Source of the DNA: Chrysomallon squamiferum
Taxonomy: Eukaryota > Mollusca > Gastropoda > Neomphalida > Peltospiridae
Assembly: GCA_012295275.1 (NCBI GenBank)
Contig: CM022679.1
Span: forward strand, 19,408,342 to 19,472,341
Direction of reading: 5' to 3'
Length of the DNA: 64,000 nt
This document shows positions 12,783 through 26,203 of the stretch, piece by piece. The notes beneath the pieces were generated by a model. That model did no database searches, had not been told where the DNA came from, and saw only the letters and a list, made by a program, of their open reading frames with translations. The translations under genes and the position numbers were made by a program. The first letter of the stretch is position 1. Each line of letters opens with the position of its first letter.

Positions 12783-13451
12783 TAAATCATGTTCTAAGTT
12801 GTGTACTTGGTGCAAAAATCTTTCATTTAAAAAAAAAAAAATATATATATAAAATCGATTTTATTGTTTATAAAAATAACTACCAAAAATTAAATATCAA
12901 AAACTTTATTAACTAAAAATGGCTTATAAATTTAGTTCCAGTTAATCAAATCAACTTAATAAATTTTCAAACAAAACTGGACAAAAAGGGAATGGTAAAA
13001 AAATAATAATAAATAAATAAATAATTGATCAGCTTGGATTTTTCAAAAGAAATAAAAATTAAAATTAAGCAAAGTGAAATGATGACAGTAAATAAAGTTT
13101 AGCAAAAATAACCCTTAGTTTTACAAAAAAAAAATATTTCTTATTTATTTATTTATTTATTTTTAATTTAGCTTGAGCATGCATGTGATAATTAATAAAT
13201 AAATAATTTATTTATTAGTATTTTTATTTTTGTTTTCATTCGGAGTAGATTACTAGATTATATAGATACGCCTACTGCCGGAGTACTGGTTACTGGTTAG
13301 TATACAATACATTTATGCTGGAATTGAAAAGGAAAAACAATAGCAAATACTTGATCACACAGTTACTTCTACTGACAAGTTATTCCATTAACCAACTGAT
13401 AACTCTTTGATGTAACAGTACTAAAAGTTCGCTGGCTTCACTTTAGCTTCT
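10724..13451. other. Intergenic, AT-rich, no gene seen
   Basis: Contains homopolymer and ATTT/TTTA runs (11266-11286, 11880-11940, 13140-13165), a short AT plus CA microsatellite (12750-12782) and many AATAAA hexamers. A slightly less AT-rich patch at 11630-11780 holds a TATATAAG, but no coding frame follows it. Confidence 0.55.
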
Positions 13452-13487
13452 AGACATTCACATACTGAAATAAAGGCAGCGAACAAT
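13452..13487. repeat. Second copy of the block found upstream of METTL14
   Basis: Matches 4730-4766 except for one missing A. It lies about 600 bp upstream of the CHCHD1 start codon. Its CAGCGAAC has an inverted partner GTTCGCTG near 13427, so here too the block sits beside a small inverted repeat. Confidence 0.7.
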
Positions 13488-14087
13488 GTCAGCCACACAT
13501 GTCAAAACAATAATTATCCCGGAAGTAATAAAATGACGGGTTTTATCTGCGTGTAAATCGCTCCTTTTCGTGTTGCCCTTCATCAAATAAAAAAGTTTTT
13601 CCTCAAAGAAAAATTTTGTCAAATTGTTGTTGTTGTTGTTGTTTTGTTGTTGTTTTTTGGGAGGGGTTTTTTTTTTTTTTTTTTTAAAGAAAACTAGCTG
13701 CATTAAATTTTAATTTGTATTACAGAATATAAATTTGGTAAATTAAATTACTAAGTTTTTTTAGTTATTTTACAAAATCTAAAAAATGTAAGAAATAAAA
13801 AATAAAAATGCATATGAAATATATATGTTACTCATTAACACAGGAAAGCAACGCCCTATGTAATCATAAGCTCATACTTTCTAAAAGTGAATAATATTTA
13901 TACATTCCCCTTATTTGTACTAAAAGGAATACATGTAGAGCATTTTTAAGTGTTGTCCGAGATCCCATTAATCAAGAGCACATAACTCCGTTGTCGAGGT
14001 TCTCACGTTTTCATTTAGAATTAGTTCCGAAGTGATAAAATGATCTTTTAATTTGTAAAGGTGTTTTAAGAAAGTAAGAAAGTCAAA

Positions 14088-17000
14088 ATGACCAAGATTT
14101 CTAGTGTTTTAAATGCTTATAAACCGTTGAAAAAATTCAATAATTACAAACCTAATCCTTATACGTACAAAATTATTTATCCTCCAGTTCTGAAAGACTC
14201 AGTTTCCAACAGGAAAGTGAGAGAAAGATGTAAGTAATAACAAACAGTCTAACACTAACTTATTTTCATGCAGTAAAAAGTATATTTTCTTTTCTACAGC
14301 AGTATGTTGTTGTTGTTTATTAAACCCTGGCAAAACTCGTACTACCTGTGTTCATGAAATAATCAGTTCCTTGCACCTGTTTACAAAAGTAAATTCATAA
14401 AAATGAGTAAAATAGGGGTTATGATCGTTATGAAACAATAAAATGAACAATAATAAATAATAAAGTAATAATAACAATAAATAATAATAATTTTACCTGC
14501 TAGTGTGATTGCAATAAAATTGTATATTATGCATAACCAATGAGTTTATTGTAATGAAAATTTTATTACTATTTCCCCCCCCCATGTTATTTGGATATTT
14601 AATATTAATTTTTTAACACATTTAATTTTTGCCTTTTATACAGAATATAATCCTATTTTAACACCTTCATGGACTGTATGCAATATGATTGTGCTGAATG
14701 TACTCACATGATTTTGAAAATTCCCATCTTTCACTAAATATAGTAAATGTTACATAATATAAATAAACCCATTTTTCACTGCAAAATTCATATCTCTCAG
14801 CGGTAACCATAAGTTCATGGGGTATGAAGGATACCATAATGAGTAACCAAAGTTTATTATGTTGTATGAATGCAGAATTAAGGATACAGAAGTTTTAAAG
14901 CTAAATAAAAAGTAAACATGGTAGGTGGAAACATCAAAGAATTAGCCTGAATTAGTCTCTGATGTTTGGTGTTAGTGAGTAGTGTTCCTAATTGGTTGTT
15001 ATAAGTGAGACTGTGTGGCCTCTTTAATTTTACATTTATTGGGCATTAATTCTTCAAAACAAACAACAATCAAATTTTAAACTTCTTGTCTCTGATGTTT
15101 TGGCCTTTTGGATTTAACATGAATAAATACATACTGTATAAACTCAATGGGGATTCAAGGGAATCTATGACCAACTTAAGACAAGATAGCTGCAATTCCT
15201 AGCAACCTCTCAGTCTGAGACAGTGTTAATTGTGACTGGGACGATATGACTGGTAACTACAATCTTGGATCACTCAAAAACAATGTCCTTTTCAGTTGTA
15301 AAGTAGTGACTAGCTGTATATCAAAAGTCAGATGATACTGTTTTGTAATTGGTTCAAAATGTAATTTGATTGGTATCAGATATGAACTGTTCAAAACAAA
15401 AACAAAGACATTCTTGTATGAAAAATTTTATGAAATTATTGGTCTCTTTTTTGTATTTATATTTCCTCTTCAACAGCTTTATATAAATGAAGTTCTCTTC
15501 AAAAGTGATTGATATTGTATCACTAGTAATGCATTGTTGCCATGAAAAAAACTATACAAATTTGTTTTTGCTGAGATATCATTAATCCACTTTTCATTCT
15601 TGGAATGTTTACTTGGTGTTATATTATTCTTTTAGCTGCAGTATGTGGACAAGAGATGATGGTATTACTGTCATGCTGGAGGAAAAATGATTTCATTGAA
15701 TCAAAATGCAGTAAAGAAATAATGGATTTTAACAGCTGTGTTGCAACAGCTAGTGTAAGTATATATTTATATATTAGTACTACTCTTTTTGTGTTATTCA
15801 TCTCAACCTTACCGTATTTTGTTTGCTGAATAAATTTTATGTATTAACACATTACTTTTTCCTCGTATAGTAAATAACTGATATATACTGGAAACTGTAA
15901 ATATTAAAATAATTAATGGTAATAAATGATACATAACTTGAAGATTTAGAGTTGCATAAAAGTTTTGTTTAGAAAGAGAATAAGTCTTAAAATTGAAAAC
16001 CAGTTTTCAGTTAAGAAAACAAATCAAAAATAGATTTTATACTCCGAAAAGCTTTTCAGACTGAGTCATCAGTGATAATACAGACTTTAAATACTGTTGA
16101 TACACTGTGACCCATCCCAGTTGATTGTCCCCAAAATGCTTAAGCATTAGTTGTCTGTATTTACATATACATACATATATCTCCTTTTACTAGCCCAATA
16201 CAGCAGTCAAAGCTTTTCAGAAGCATAGTAAAAGTATCCAATAAATTGCCATCAGTCATCAAATCTATGTAAATCATTAAGCAAAGCTTGTTTTGTTTTT
16301 TCATGAATAAAAATTGTATTACTCTGTGTTGTTATTTTAAAAATTTCAGAAGCAATCAGTGAGGCATGGCACTATCTAAAATACTTCTTAGCTGATACCT
16401 TTGTTATTATCAAGATGTTGCAGTTAGTGTTAGTACTTTTACACTGTCAAATGTTTATATTAGTATCAATAATATGAGACATATGCCTGTTTTTTAACAG
16501 TGAAGGGCTGTTCAAGAAATATGCCTTAATACTAAAGTAAATTTTTTATTCCTTATACATTTTATTATTATTTTTTTAATTGACTTCCCCATGTGTATTT
16601 CATTAACTTTATAAATAAAAATTTTACATAACCCTTTAAAGAAATACTTCCATCCCTTCTCATTTCTTATCATTTATATCAACTGGAAAAAAAATGTGAA
16701 CTTGTATTGATTTCCTGAAATCAGTTACTTCAACACAACCATAGTTACACAAATCATAAAAACAAAATTGAAGGTGGAGGTGGATCTAACTCGGCACATT
16801 TTTAGTAATTCTGTAATACATCTGAACAAGCCATGGTATGTCTTTAGGCCACTTTTGAGGTTTAGTGTAGCAAGTCATAATCCCAGAAAACACATTATAA
16901 TGTCAGAATCACTTGAGCATCAAGGTCAGCATTATACAAAGGATTAATATTATATATATATATATTTTTTAAAGTGTTAAAAAGAATATATAAAGTTTAT

Positions 17001-17251
17001 ATTTACCTAGACATGAATAAGATATCGTATATAATCACTATGTTCCTGAGGTGAGAAAGTCTGGTTTTTATAATGACAAATGATAATAACGTATAATAAA
17101 AAATCATATAACGACAAGTTATATTTGCATACTCAGGTCTAAACCTATTTCTACAATTTAAGTAATGTCATTATATAGGAATATAATGAAACAGTTAATT
17201 TTCCTACATTTCCTGATTGTATCTGTTAATGCCATGATTTCTAGTAATCTT

Positions 17252-17309
<58 letters not shown>

Positions 17310-19090
17310 CATTCTCAGTAACAGTATTATTTGCTGAAACATCTGAAAAATATCGTTGTTCCTACTCCTTTATAAAACCAATTTTATATGTTTCTGATTC
17401 TTTATGTCTGAGGCTCTTGATAATATTTACATTTCTTTTCTTTTTTTTATTTCATTTGTTCATTACTGCATGGTTTAATGTCCTTATGTATATATATACT
17501 TACACTCTCAGCACTTTAGGGTGATTTGTAGATAAACTGAGATTAATTAAAGACACACCTATATCATATTTCAGACAAACATTGATTTACTAAGAAAACT
17601 ACAAATGAACAAATTTAGCAATAATATGTGAGTACACAGACATATATTTTGAAAGAAAAAGAAAATATTTATCAAAAAGGTCATTGCAAACTTGTTAGAT
17701 GTATAACAAAATTAAATTCAGTGGAAGCATGTAGTCAAAAATAATATATTTAATAAGTGTAACAGAATTTGCTGTTAAATGACAAAATATTGCTTTCAGT
17801 GTCACTTATAATTTTTAGAATTTTTTTTTTGTTTAACCTTAGAAGCATTGCACAGTTATGCTATGAAATTCATATCACTTGCCATTTATAAAAAATTGTT
17901 TTGGTTCATTGACATTCATCACTGTATAAATCACAGATTATCATTTTGTGAAATTTTTTATTTAATTTTTTCATAATGCAATCTAGAGTAACCTGTCATG
18001 AAAACTTATTTTTAAATGACAGCTGTTTCCCACACATATTACAACAGTCTGATTAGTAAATAGTTTTTCTTCTTTCAACCATTAATAAACATTTTTTATA
18101 TTTCAAAACCTTTACTGAATTACTGCAAATTGCATTCTTTCATGGAATACAAACAAATTTCTTTGCTTATACTTGTGATATTTTTAACTGTATTATATTT
18201 AATTGTATTCCTCTGCAAAATTAGTTTGGTTGTTTTTCTATTTTATTTTTTAACAGACTGAAAACCTCAACTAACATAATACAATACATGTCTATCAGAA
18301 TCATTAAATAAATACTTCTGTACAGACTACTTTAGCTTTCATTGATATATGCAGTCACCTGATAGTTGTATTATATATTTTATTTTTCTAGTGTGTCACA
18401 TTGTAAGATATGATGTTTATACCTATGTGCATATGGAAATTAATTTTCACAATATCAAATATCTGTTTACTATATTGGTTTAAAAACAGAATAACCCAGG
18501 TGTATGTTTAAGACTTGAAAAGGCTAACATTTAGTTGGCACCTGTGTACAGGTAATGGCTCACCTGTGTAAACAGATACACTTTCATCTTAAAGAACAGT
18601 AAACCAAGACATTTCTGTTAAGCCCAAGAATTGTTACTTATATCCTCAGAAATTATTTTGAAATTATTATTGATTAAAAATAACATTAAGTCAAGACTTT
18701 AAAATATTGTATATAATTTAATACCTTTAAATACAAATAAATTAAAAGTTTAATTTCATTAATTGCATCAGCATTTACTTTTAGGATAACAGAGCCATAT
18801 AGATGAATAACTTGAATTTTGCAAAATGATGATAATAATACTTGATTAAAATGACAGCAATTATGAAGTTATTCACTTGCATAACACACATTTCAAATGA
18901 AAGAATCAAAATAACTGTTGGTAAATTCATTCAGATTTTATGCTACTTATTTATTATTGTTATTATTAACTAATTAAGGCAAAGAAAACAGAAGCAAACA
19001 GTGAAAACAAGAAATTTGACATCAACGGAAGTAAATGAACTTTTAAGGCGTCACCCGCAACCTCCAACAACAATTAAACTTTTTAAATGA
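14088..19090 (+). CDS. CHCHD1: CHCHD1 / mS37, mitochondrial small-ribosome protein (complete, 3 exons)
   Basis: Twin CX9C protein of the small subunit of the mitochondrial ribosome; proteins of this fold are normally imported through the MIA40 disulfide relay. Exons 14088-14229, 15636-15754 and 18992-19090 join in frame to 119 aa; the human protein has 118. Seen: a basic N-terminal part (residues 1-47) rich in Lys, Tyr and Pro, then C51-x9-C61 and C72-x9-C82, and a C-terminal segment LRRHPQPPTTIKLF matching the basic-proline end of the family. Donors are GTAAGT at both introns; acceptors are TTTTAG and AAACAG. Exon 3 was placed by frame: the earlier possible acceptor (ending at 18978) would put a stop in frame. 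The introns (1.4 and 3.2 kb) are long compared with METTL14. The second intron holds a (TTA)19 microsatellite. The start codon has AAAATG context and is the only one upstream of the first Cys pair in this frame. Confidence 0.92.
17253..17309. repeat. (TTA)19 microsatellite
   Basis: Uninterrupted trinucleotide array inside CHCHD1 intron 2. Confidence 0.95.
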
Positions 19091-20437
19091 AGGTAATTAT
19101 TTTTACTCTTTTCTTTTTCCTTTTTTCAAAAACTATAATTATTTAGATAATTTATTATTTTCTGAGTGCATTTATTTTCACTGTTGTTACTTTTTATATA
19201 TATAAATGTTTTTAGTGAAGTTAAAATGTTTTTTAAAATTTTGGAAACTGTCTTTATTTATCATCATTAATATTGTTATTTATTTGTTAAAATTTTATTT
19301 ATTAAATGTCTGTAATTGCACCATTTGTATAAATAAATACTTGCCCACCTGCTTTAATGAAAACCTGAATGTTTATTGTTGGTCTACAGACTTTGTTAGT
19401 TGAAATGAAGCTTCCAGTAAGTTAACAGGAAGATTAATTGTCTGAACAGCCTGAGTGTCATAAACGTCTGTTTCTAACCATTGCTAAACAGAAGATCATT
19501 TGTCAATGTGTAGTTTTGTAATTATTTTCCTGCCTTGCAGACATTTCACAAACAGTGCCTGTATAGTTAAGAAAATCACTGTTTCTAAATTTGTCTTGTA
19601 ATTAACAAAGGAAAAGTGAAATTACTTGATTTGTATTTTTATTGCTCTTACTTCTTTTTGTTTTCCAGTCACTTTTTAGTGTGTTAACAGTTAAAGTGAA
19701 CTTTCTGAATCTTGTATGATTTTGTAAAGTTAGTTTTAAGTGTACTAAATATATTATAAATGTTGATTTTAATGTAGAGGACATACAAAGGTAAATACAA
19801 CATTATTTTGTGTGATTCCATCTCTTCTTTTGTGTTGGGGAGAAAGTTTTCTCAAAACCTCTAAAAAGCACAAAATTAACTCTTTAAGGATATCACTGCT
19901 TTTTAAAAAAAAACAAGATGGAAGAGCTAAGAAATTTTCTGATAAAGATATATTGAAAAACAATACTGTTAATAATTATGTCCTGTTTGTTGGTGTTATC
20001 CAACCTAAATAAGGCTTGAATTCTAACTGAAGTAGCACACATTTTTAGACAAAGAGAGAGAGAGAAAAACAAAAAAATGGTACAGAAACAAGCAACATTA
20101 CCTATGTCATCAAAATCCATACAAGTTTCTTTCTTGTTTTTGAACTAGTTAGAAATGCATGTATTCAGTAAAAACTATTCTTTTAAATGAGTCAGAGTCT
20201 GACTGTTTCCCACTCCAGACTCTTTATGTAGGACATAAAAGAAAATACTGTTTTACCTGTTTCTTGGACTGGAGACAAAAAGAAAAAAGAAAAATTAAAA
20301 AGATGGATGAAATGTCTGACAGTGACAGATGTGAAATAGTCTAAGTAGACTGAGTTTAATTAACTCAGTGAATTGGTGCATTCTAATACCAGTGTTTGTT
20401 CCAGGAATCACAGACAATCCTCTAATTTGGTAAAACC

Positions 20438-20447
<10 letters not shown>

Positions 20448-20477
<30 letters not shown>
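20448..20477. repeat. T homopolymer
   Basis: About 30 T bases interrupted only near the left end, followed by unique sequence. No target-site duplication was recognised, so retroposition is not supported. Confidence 0.85.
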
Positions 20478-20478
<1 letters not shown>

Positions 20479-20582
20479 AATCAGCAACAGAGTTCTGTTT
20501 AGTGTGAGAATTTGTTGATGAGAAAGGAGCACAAATGTAAAAGTTAATAAAATATTAAATAATTTTCAAGGTAGACAGAAAT

Positions 20583-20614
<32 letters not shown>

Positions 20615-23600
20615 TGTTTAGTTATTATTTAGTTATTATTTTTAACCATATTCTGTTTGTACAAAATCAAAATGTTATACTAATTCTGGAATGAATTGTG
20701 AAGTTTAATAAGCACTATTGGTCTATATTTAACAAAAAGATTTAAAAATCCAAAATGTCTTTAAAATAATTTAATTTTCTTAATCAAATCATTTATGTAT
20801 TGTAACAATAAAATGATGCTTTGAAATATTTGTGGCCTTTTTCTTTTCTTTTGTTTTTTCCCCAAGTAAATATATATATATATATATATCTATATCTCTC
20901 TCTCTCTCTTTGTATTATTTTCCCAGTAATGTTTCAAAAGTATAATATACTATGATTTAAAATATTTGACCTATTGCTCAGCATTTTATATTACTATATT
21001 TGCCAACAGAAGCATGCGTAATACAAAAATATTTAGTTTTCAAATCATATTTATTTTTTTATGTATTGTTTAAAAGTGGTTAAGCATGTATCCATTGTGT
21101 ATTACTATTCACTTTAAAATAATTTTGATCTTCCGAACCGTGAATTTCATACTGTAAATCTTATCATGAGATTGGATTTCATGCTTAGTTAGTTTTCATC
21201 TTGATAAGTGCTCCATTGTAAAGAGCAAAATGAAGTTTGTAAACTGGTAAGACTTTAAACCTGACCTTGTTTTACAGTTCAGAATCATAATTGCTTTTTG
21301 ATATCCAGTGTCAGAATGCACGTTTTTTCATGCTGTGCAGACAAGTTATTCTTTTGTAATCATACATTAGCAGCAAACATTGAATGAAAAGTAACCCCTT
21401 TGTATTTCTTCTTGTCCAGTGTGCAGGTGTTTGTCCTTAAGGCTACCAGGAATCCATCATTACTGGTTACTCAATCAGAGGAGAGATTTTCTTACACAAC
21501 ATAGAATTATGTTTTTCATTTCTCTCTTAAAGCAACACCTGTGTATTTGTCATTAAGAGTACCATTTAATAATAATAAGTAATTCTAAAGAGATGACACA
21601 TCAGAAATGAATTCTTTAAAAAAGATTTTAAAAAACTGTGGAAAAAGAAATTAATTTCACACGTATAGAATGTCATAAAATTGCTAACATTTCACTAACA
21701 TTTTTTTCTTGTTTTTGTACATCATTGATTTCATTATTGAAAAATTACTGAATTCAGATGGTTTAATAAATATATTTTTATCTATTTTATATATATATCT
21801 CATTATACTTCCTTATGATGATAGCTTTTGGCTATAATTTTGGTCATTGACTGAACATATAGAAATTGATCTAGTCATTTTTCTTGCCACTTATTCATGG
21901 TGATTGCAGTGTGTATGTATATCTGTGTATAGGTAGCAGACCATTAAGCCAGCTTACCAGGAAAGTGACTAGTTTTAAAACAGTTTAGAATTTTCATCTG
22001 CCATTTCATTTAATTTTATAGCATATGACAGCTACTCGGTGCCCTTGCTCCTCTCTGTTTCAGTTCATTGTAATTTTCATTTCTTAACATATCTTAAAGG
22101 CCAGTAGAAAATGGGAAACTGAAAGTGAAATATTTTGTGCTCAATATATCTAGACAAGTATCATTACTTATGAATATGAGACATGAACACCAGAAAATCC
22201 AGAAAACTAGGTTGCTACTAACCCCAGCCTTGTCACATAAAATGGTCTGGTACCTCTATTATTAATTTATTCTTGGAATAATCTGAAATCATTAATGTAT
22301 GTAATGTTTTAATAAACAGAAAATGAAAACAGAATTATTTTTTAAATACAACAGAATGTATCACTTGCCTTGATTTAAAAGACAGCACTTTGCGTTTTTA
22401 TTTTTATGACTGCAGAATAGATACAAGAAACTTTTCAGTATTTTACCATATTTACTTGTGTATTAGTATGAAAACACTGGATTCAGTAAATGAACTAAAC
22501 AATAATTATCCCACCTTCTAAAAAAAGTATGTTTTCTACAAGATGTTTACACTTGATAATTTATATACACATTCAGTACTTCATATATATATTTATTTTA
22601 TGATTTTTTTCTACAGGTTCAACAATAGCTATGGTTTTTCACATGACATGCAGTTAGGAGTGGCTGGAGGACTCTTGAGTTGAAATTGTTTGCCTGCCAC
22701 ACTCAAGTGTAGACAGTTTTCACATAATCCACTTACATTATTTTATTAATAAAATGTACTTACACACAGATGTTTGTTATTAATCATTGGTACACATGTT
22801 AATGTCAGATGTAGCCAATACAGTCATTCCATTTTCTTTGTTTAGTCATCTCTTCCATATACACTGAGAGGAGAGAAACAGTCAGTTATTTACAAAAAAT
22901 AACATGCCAATAACATGTTAATAAAATTTTAGATCTATACATTTGAATTTTTTTCAGTATATATTTACATGTTAAATTTATTATTTATAATGGTGTTAGA
23001 AGACTAATATATAGTTAGCAAATAAAATTTAAATCAAATGTATATTATTTACTGAATGCCAGCTTTACTCTAAAAAAGTGTTTGTGAAAAGAAAACAGAT
23101 GGTTAAAAAATACAGTTATAATGCTAAATCGTCCTTCTGCAATATGTACAAAGTACCTTTATAATACTAAATAATAATACTTATATATAAATATAGCTTA
23201 TAGCAATTTTTGTCACAAGGTGCGTTGATGGAATTTGCCCATCAGCCCATTTTTTGTTGCTCTGGTAATGTTATCCCTGAACAACTGTCACAGTTTTTCT
23301 ATGATTGTATTATTTGAGTGACTTTAACATTTATATTGAATTTTTGTTGGATGTTCAGACTCATCTAGCAAGCAATACAGACCTCTTATATACACACATA
23401 GATAGACACACATACATACATATTACGTGTGTGTGAGTGTGTCTGTATATGTATGTATGCATATATAGTTTGAGATAACTTTTATTTACAAGGGTGTATG
23501 TTGGTTGTTTTCTTTTTGTTTTTTACTTTAAAAAAAAAAAAAAAAAAAATCAATAAATATTTATGAAAATGTTCATTACCTAATGTCAGAAATGTGGAAA

Positions 23601-25130
23601 ATAATATAAAGTATTTACATGGCCAACATGGAAAATAGATCTTTTCAAGCATGAAATAATATCGTAATTTAGCTGCAAAATAAAATTAAGAAAAATTCAT
23701 AAAGACAAAAAGACTACAGATTACTGAAAATGCAGCACAGTCTGTTCGTTAAGTGTCATTTTTGAGTTCGACACCCAATTGCCGCTAATTAAAAAGCGTA
23801 TGATGTGTGCTAAATAAACAGATCAATTATCTCTCCTTTGTTCTTTTTAATTTGTTCTATGCAATGGGACAGGTGTTAAAAAAACAGTGAAAAGTGTTAT
23901 TTGTGTGTGCAGCTTGTGGGATCAGTTGCTGAACATTTAAGGTGAAGTCACAGGACGCAACCAAGCAATCTTAGAGAAAACTTGAAGATTTACTTGTAAT
24001 TTATAATACATCTGCTCACATATGAGCCTAATACAGCTACGGACATAAAAATCGCATTGGTGGAAATGTCTGAAACAACGTTCCATAAAATATGTACAGT
24101 ATCCTAGATTGTTATTTTGGATTACTGTAATAAGCATTTTAACCTTTCCCAAATCCATATCGAAATTTAGACATCAATTTTTATTCGAAAAATCTTACGG
24201 CACAGAACTGAATTTTTTCTTATGATACAGTTGTCAAACTAGTGATAATTACCTCTTGTAGAACTTCAAGAATGAGATGGCCTGTTTGAATGTCCCTACC
24301 TTTCCTAATAATATACTGTTGATGGCAAATAATCTCTTCATTTTAATGAATTAATCTTTTTATCAACATACACACACACACATACACATATATATATATA
24401 TGTATATTGTTTTTTTTTTTTGTTGTTGTTTTTTTTTTTAGCCAGAGGTTCTAGCTGCACAACAGCCAGAAATTACTCAACCCAAAACGTACAGCTGTTA
24501 AGGATTTCAGAATTTAGATTGGTCAATTTCTACTTCCTTTATGATAAATATTCATTTACTAGTCAGTCTCACAGTGGTTCAGCAAAGACAGGTAGCCATT
24601 TAGTGACCTACACTGCAACATACACACGAACCAGTCAAACAGGACTTAAAAATAAACTAAGCAACGGGATTCGCATTGCCAGGAAAATATTTTGAAGAGA
24701 AAAGTGGAAGAATTAGGACGGCAAGAATTTATTCCCAATTACAAGGTGTTGCTGAAACATTGCATGAAATTTTAGTTATTGTGTTAACTCCGCTAAAAGA
24801 ACAATACTTTTGCAGTGACGTCTGTTTTAAAAAATATAAATAAATAACAATAATAATTAAATAATCAAAAAATATATAAATAACAATAATAATAAAAAAT
24901 TTAAAAATATATAAATAAAAATAATAATAAAATAAAATTATTACAATTCAACACTTAATTATAAAATGACAAATCAAACTAGGCATATTATTGTCACTTA
25001 ATTACTGAACAAATTATTGCTGAATTACTTATCTTTCACCAAAAGGGACAAAACATAGAATATACTCATCTCTGCTATGTTCTGTTGATTAACACTTTAA
25101 ATATATTTTTAAAATTTAAAATAGATTTGA

Positions 25131-25171
25131 TGATAACTGACATTTTTAATAGTAAGTTTTTAAAGCGGCAT

Positions 25172-25221
<50 letters not shown>

Positions 25222-25361
25222 AGAATTTTTACAGTTGCAATGAAACACTCTTATATGTTTTGATAACTGACATTTTTAATAGTAAGTTTTTAAAGTGGCA
25301 TTAATCTCTCTCTCTCTGTAAAGAGAATTTTTACAGCTGCAAACAAGCACTCTTACATGTC
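25131..25361. repeat. Tandem duplication around a CT microsatellite
   Basis: Copy 1 (25131-25260) and copy 2 (25261-25361) share TGATAACTGACATTTTTAAT at their start and an AAGAGAATTTTTACAG block after the CT run. Copy 1 has about 22 CT units, copy 2 only about 7. A few substitutions separate the flanks. The pair shows expansion or contraction of the CT core after duplication. Confidence 0.9.
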
Positions 25362-26154
25362 TGATTTTATGTATAATATCAGGACTATATCAGCTGAAGA
25401 CATCTTTCCATCCACAATAAAGATTCCAATACTGGATGGTAAATGATTTTAATTTTCCATGTTTTCTGTTTTCATTGGTGATTTAATACGTGATCATTTT
25501 TACAACATCCGACTTGTCTCACTTCACCGAACATACGACACTGGTTACCATAACTAATTTGTTATAAATTCTTGTTTCGGTTTTCCTTTATGTGCGCAAG
25601 CGGTTTGTCCCAAGGAAGATAACTCTGGAGCATTCTAGTGAATCTGTGACTTACCGGTGCAAATAACTTAAAACCCTGAAATCTGTACCTACTGTTTCAG
25701 GTGTGACAATGGTACGTTCACACCCAGCGCTCTTGGAGTCATCAAATCAACGCTGCATTCAGAGTAAATTGCCTGGGACGCTACAAATCGTGTTCAAGCT
25801 GACGTGATTTTTTGAGGGTGCTTTTGATATATTCTTACAGTGATTTTTAAAATTCCATTCAACAAAGTATTCAATGAGTTTGGCTTATCTACGTCAATGA
25901 TACTTGAAGCTATAAAATTCAGGTGTTACGATAGAGAATTTGTTTATCATTATATTTCTTTACAATTATTATTAATAAATAAAATGCAGATGTTTCATTT
26001 CTTATGCTGCGAGTAATACATTTCAGGACATCAAGTTTTAAATTAATTCAAAATATCACCTAATTCTGGAATGTAATTGTGTATATAAAATCCATCTTGA
26101 AGGCTTTCATTTATAAAGGGGTGGGGACCTGCAGTTGCATTTTCTTCGTTTCTG

Positions 26155-26203
26155 TATAAATATTAGATTCGCTACTGACCGGGCGATTTCATCTCAAAAC
26201 TGG
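26155..26203 (+). promoter_or_regulatory. Possible TATA promoter with first-exon donor
   Basis: TATAAATA at 26155-26162 is followed about 40 bp later by CTG|GTAGGTAC, a fair splice donor at 26203. This could be a distal non-coding first exon of ADMP, whose coding start lies 2.5 kb downstream. The support is only positional. Confidence 0.2.

Larger units (their letters stand above)
19091..26100. other. Intergenic, no gene supported
   Basis: Begins with the CHCHD1 3' UTR. It holds a T homopolymer (20448-20477), an ATTT array (20581-20612), AT and CT runs near 20870-20910, a CA/TA-rich patch at 23390-23465, a poly-A run (23530-23550), TA/CA runs at 24370-24405 and a tandem duplication at 25131-25361. 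Open frames of 60-90 codons occur but show no domain or splice context. Nothing else supportable was seen. Confidence 0.5.

Noticed and set aside
15605-15829. 74-codon single-exon ORF
   Set aside because: It is CHCHD1 exon 2 (15636-15754) read through into both introns.
22619-22683. Terminal-exon-like segment (acceptor CTACAG, short frame to TGA, AATAAA near 22748)
   Set aside because: Only about 21 codons, no partner exon found upstream, and such patterns are frequent in AT-rich DNA.
23740-23800. GAGTTCGACACCC, resembling a tRNA B box
   Set aside because: No matching A box at a suitable distance and no cloverleaf could be drawn.
24420-24695. 91-codon open frame
   Set aside because: Starts in a poly-T/TTG run, has no domain and no supported splice sites. 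It might be an old repeat, but nothing identifies it.
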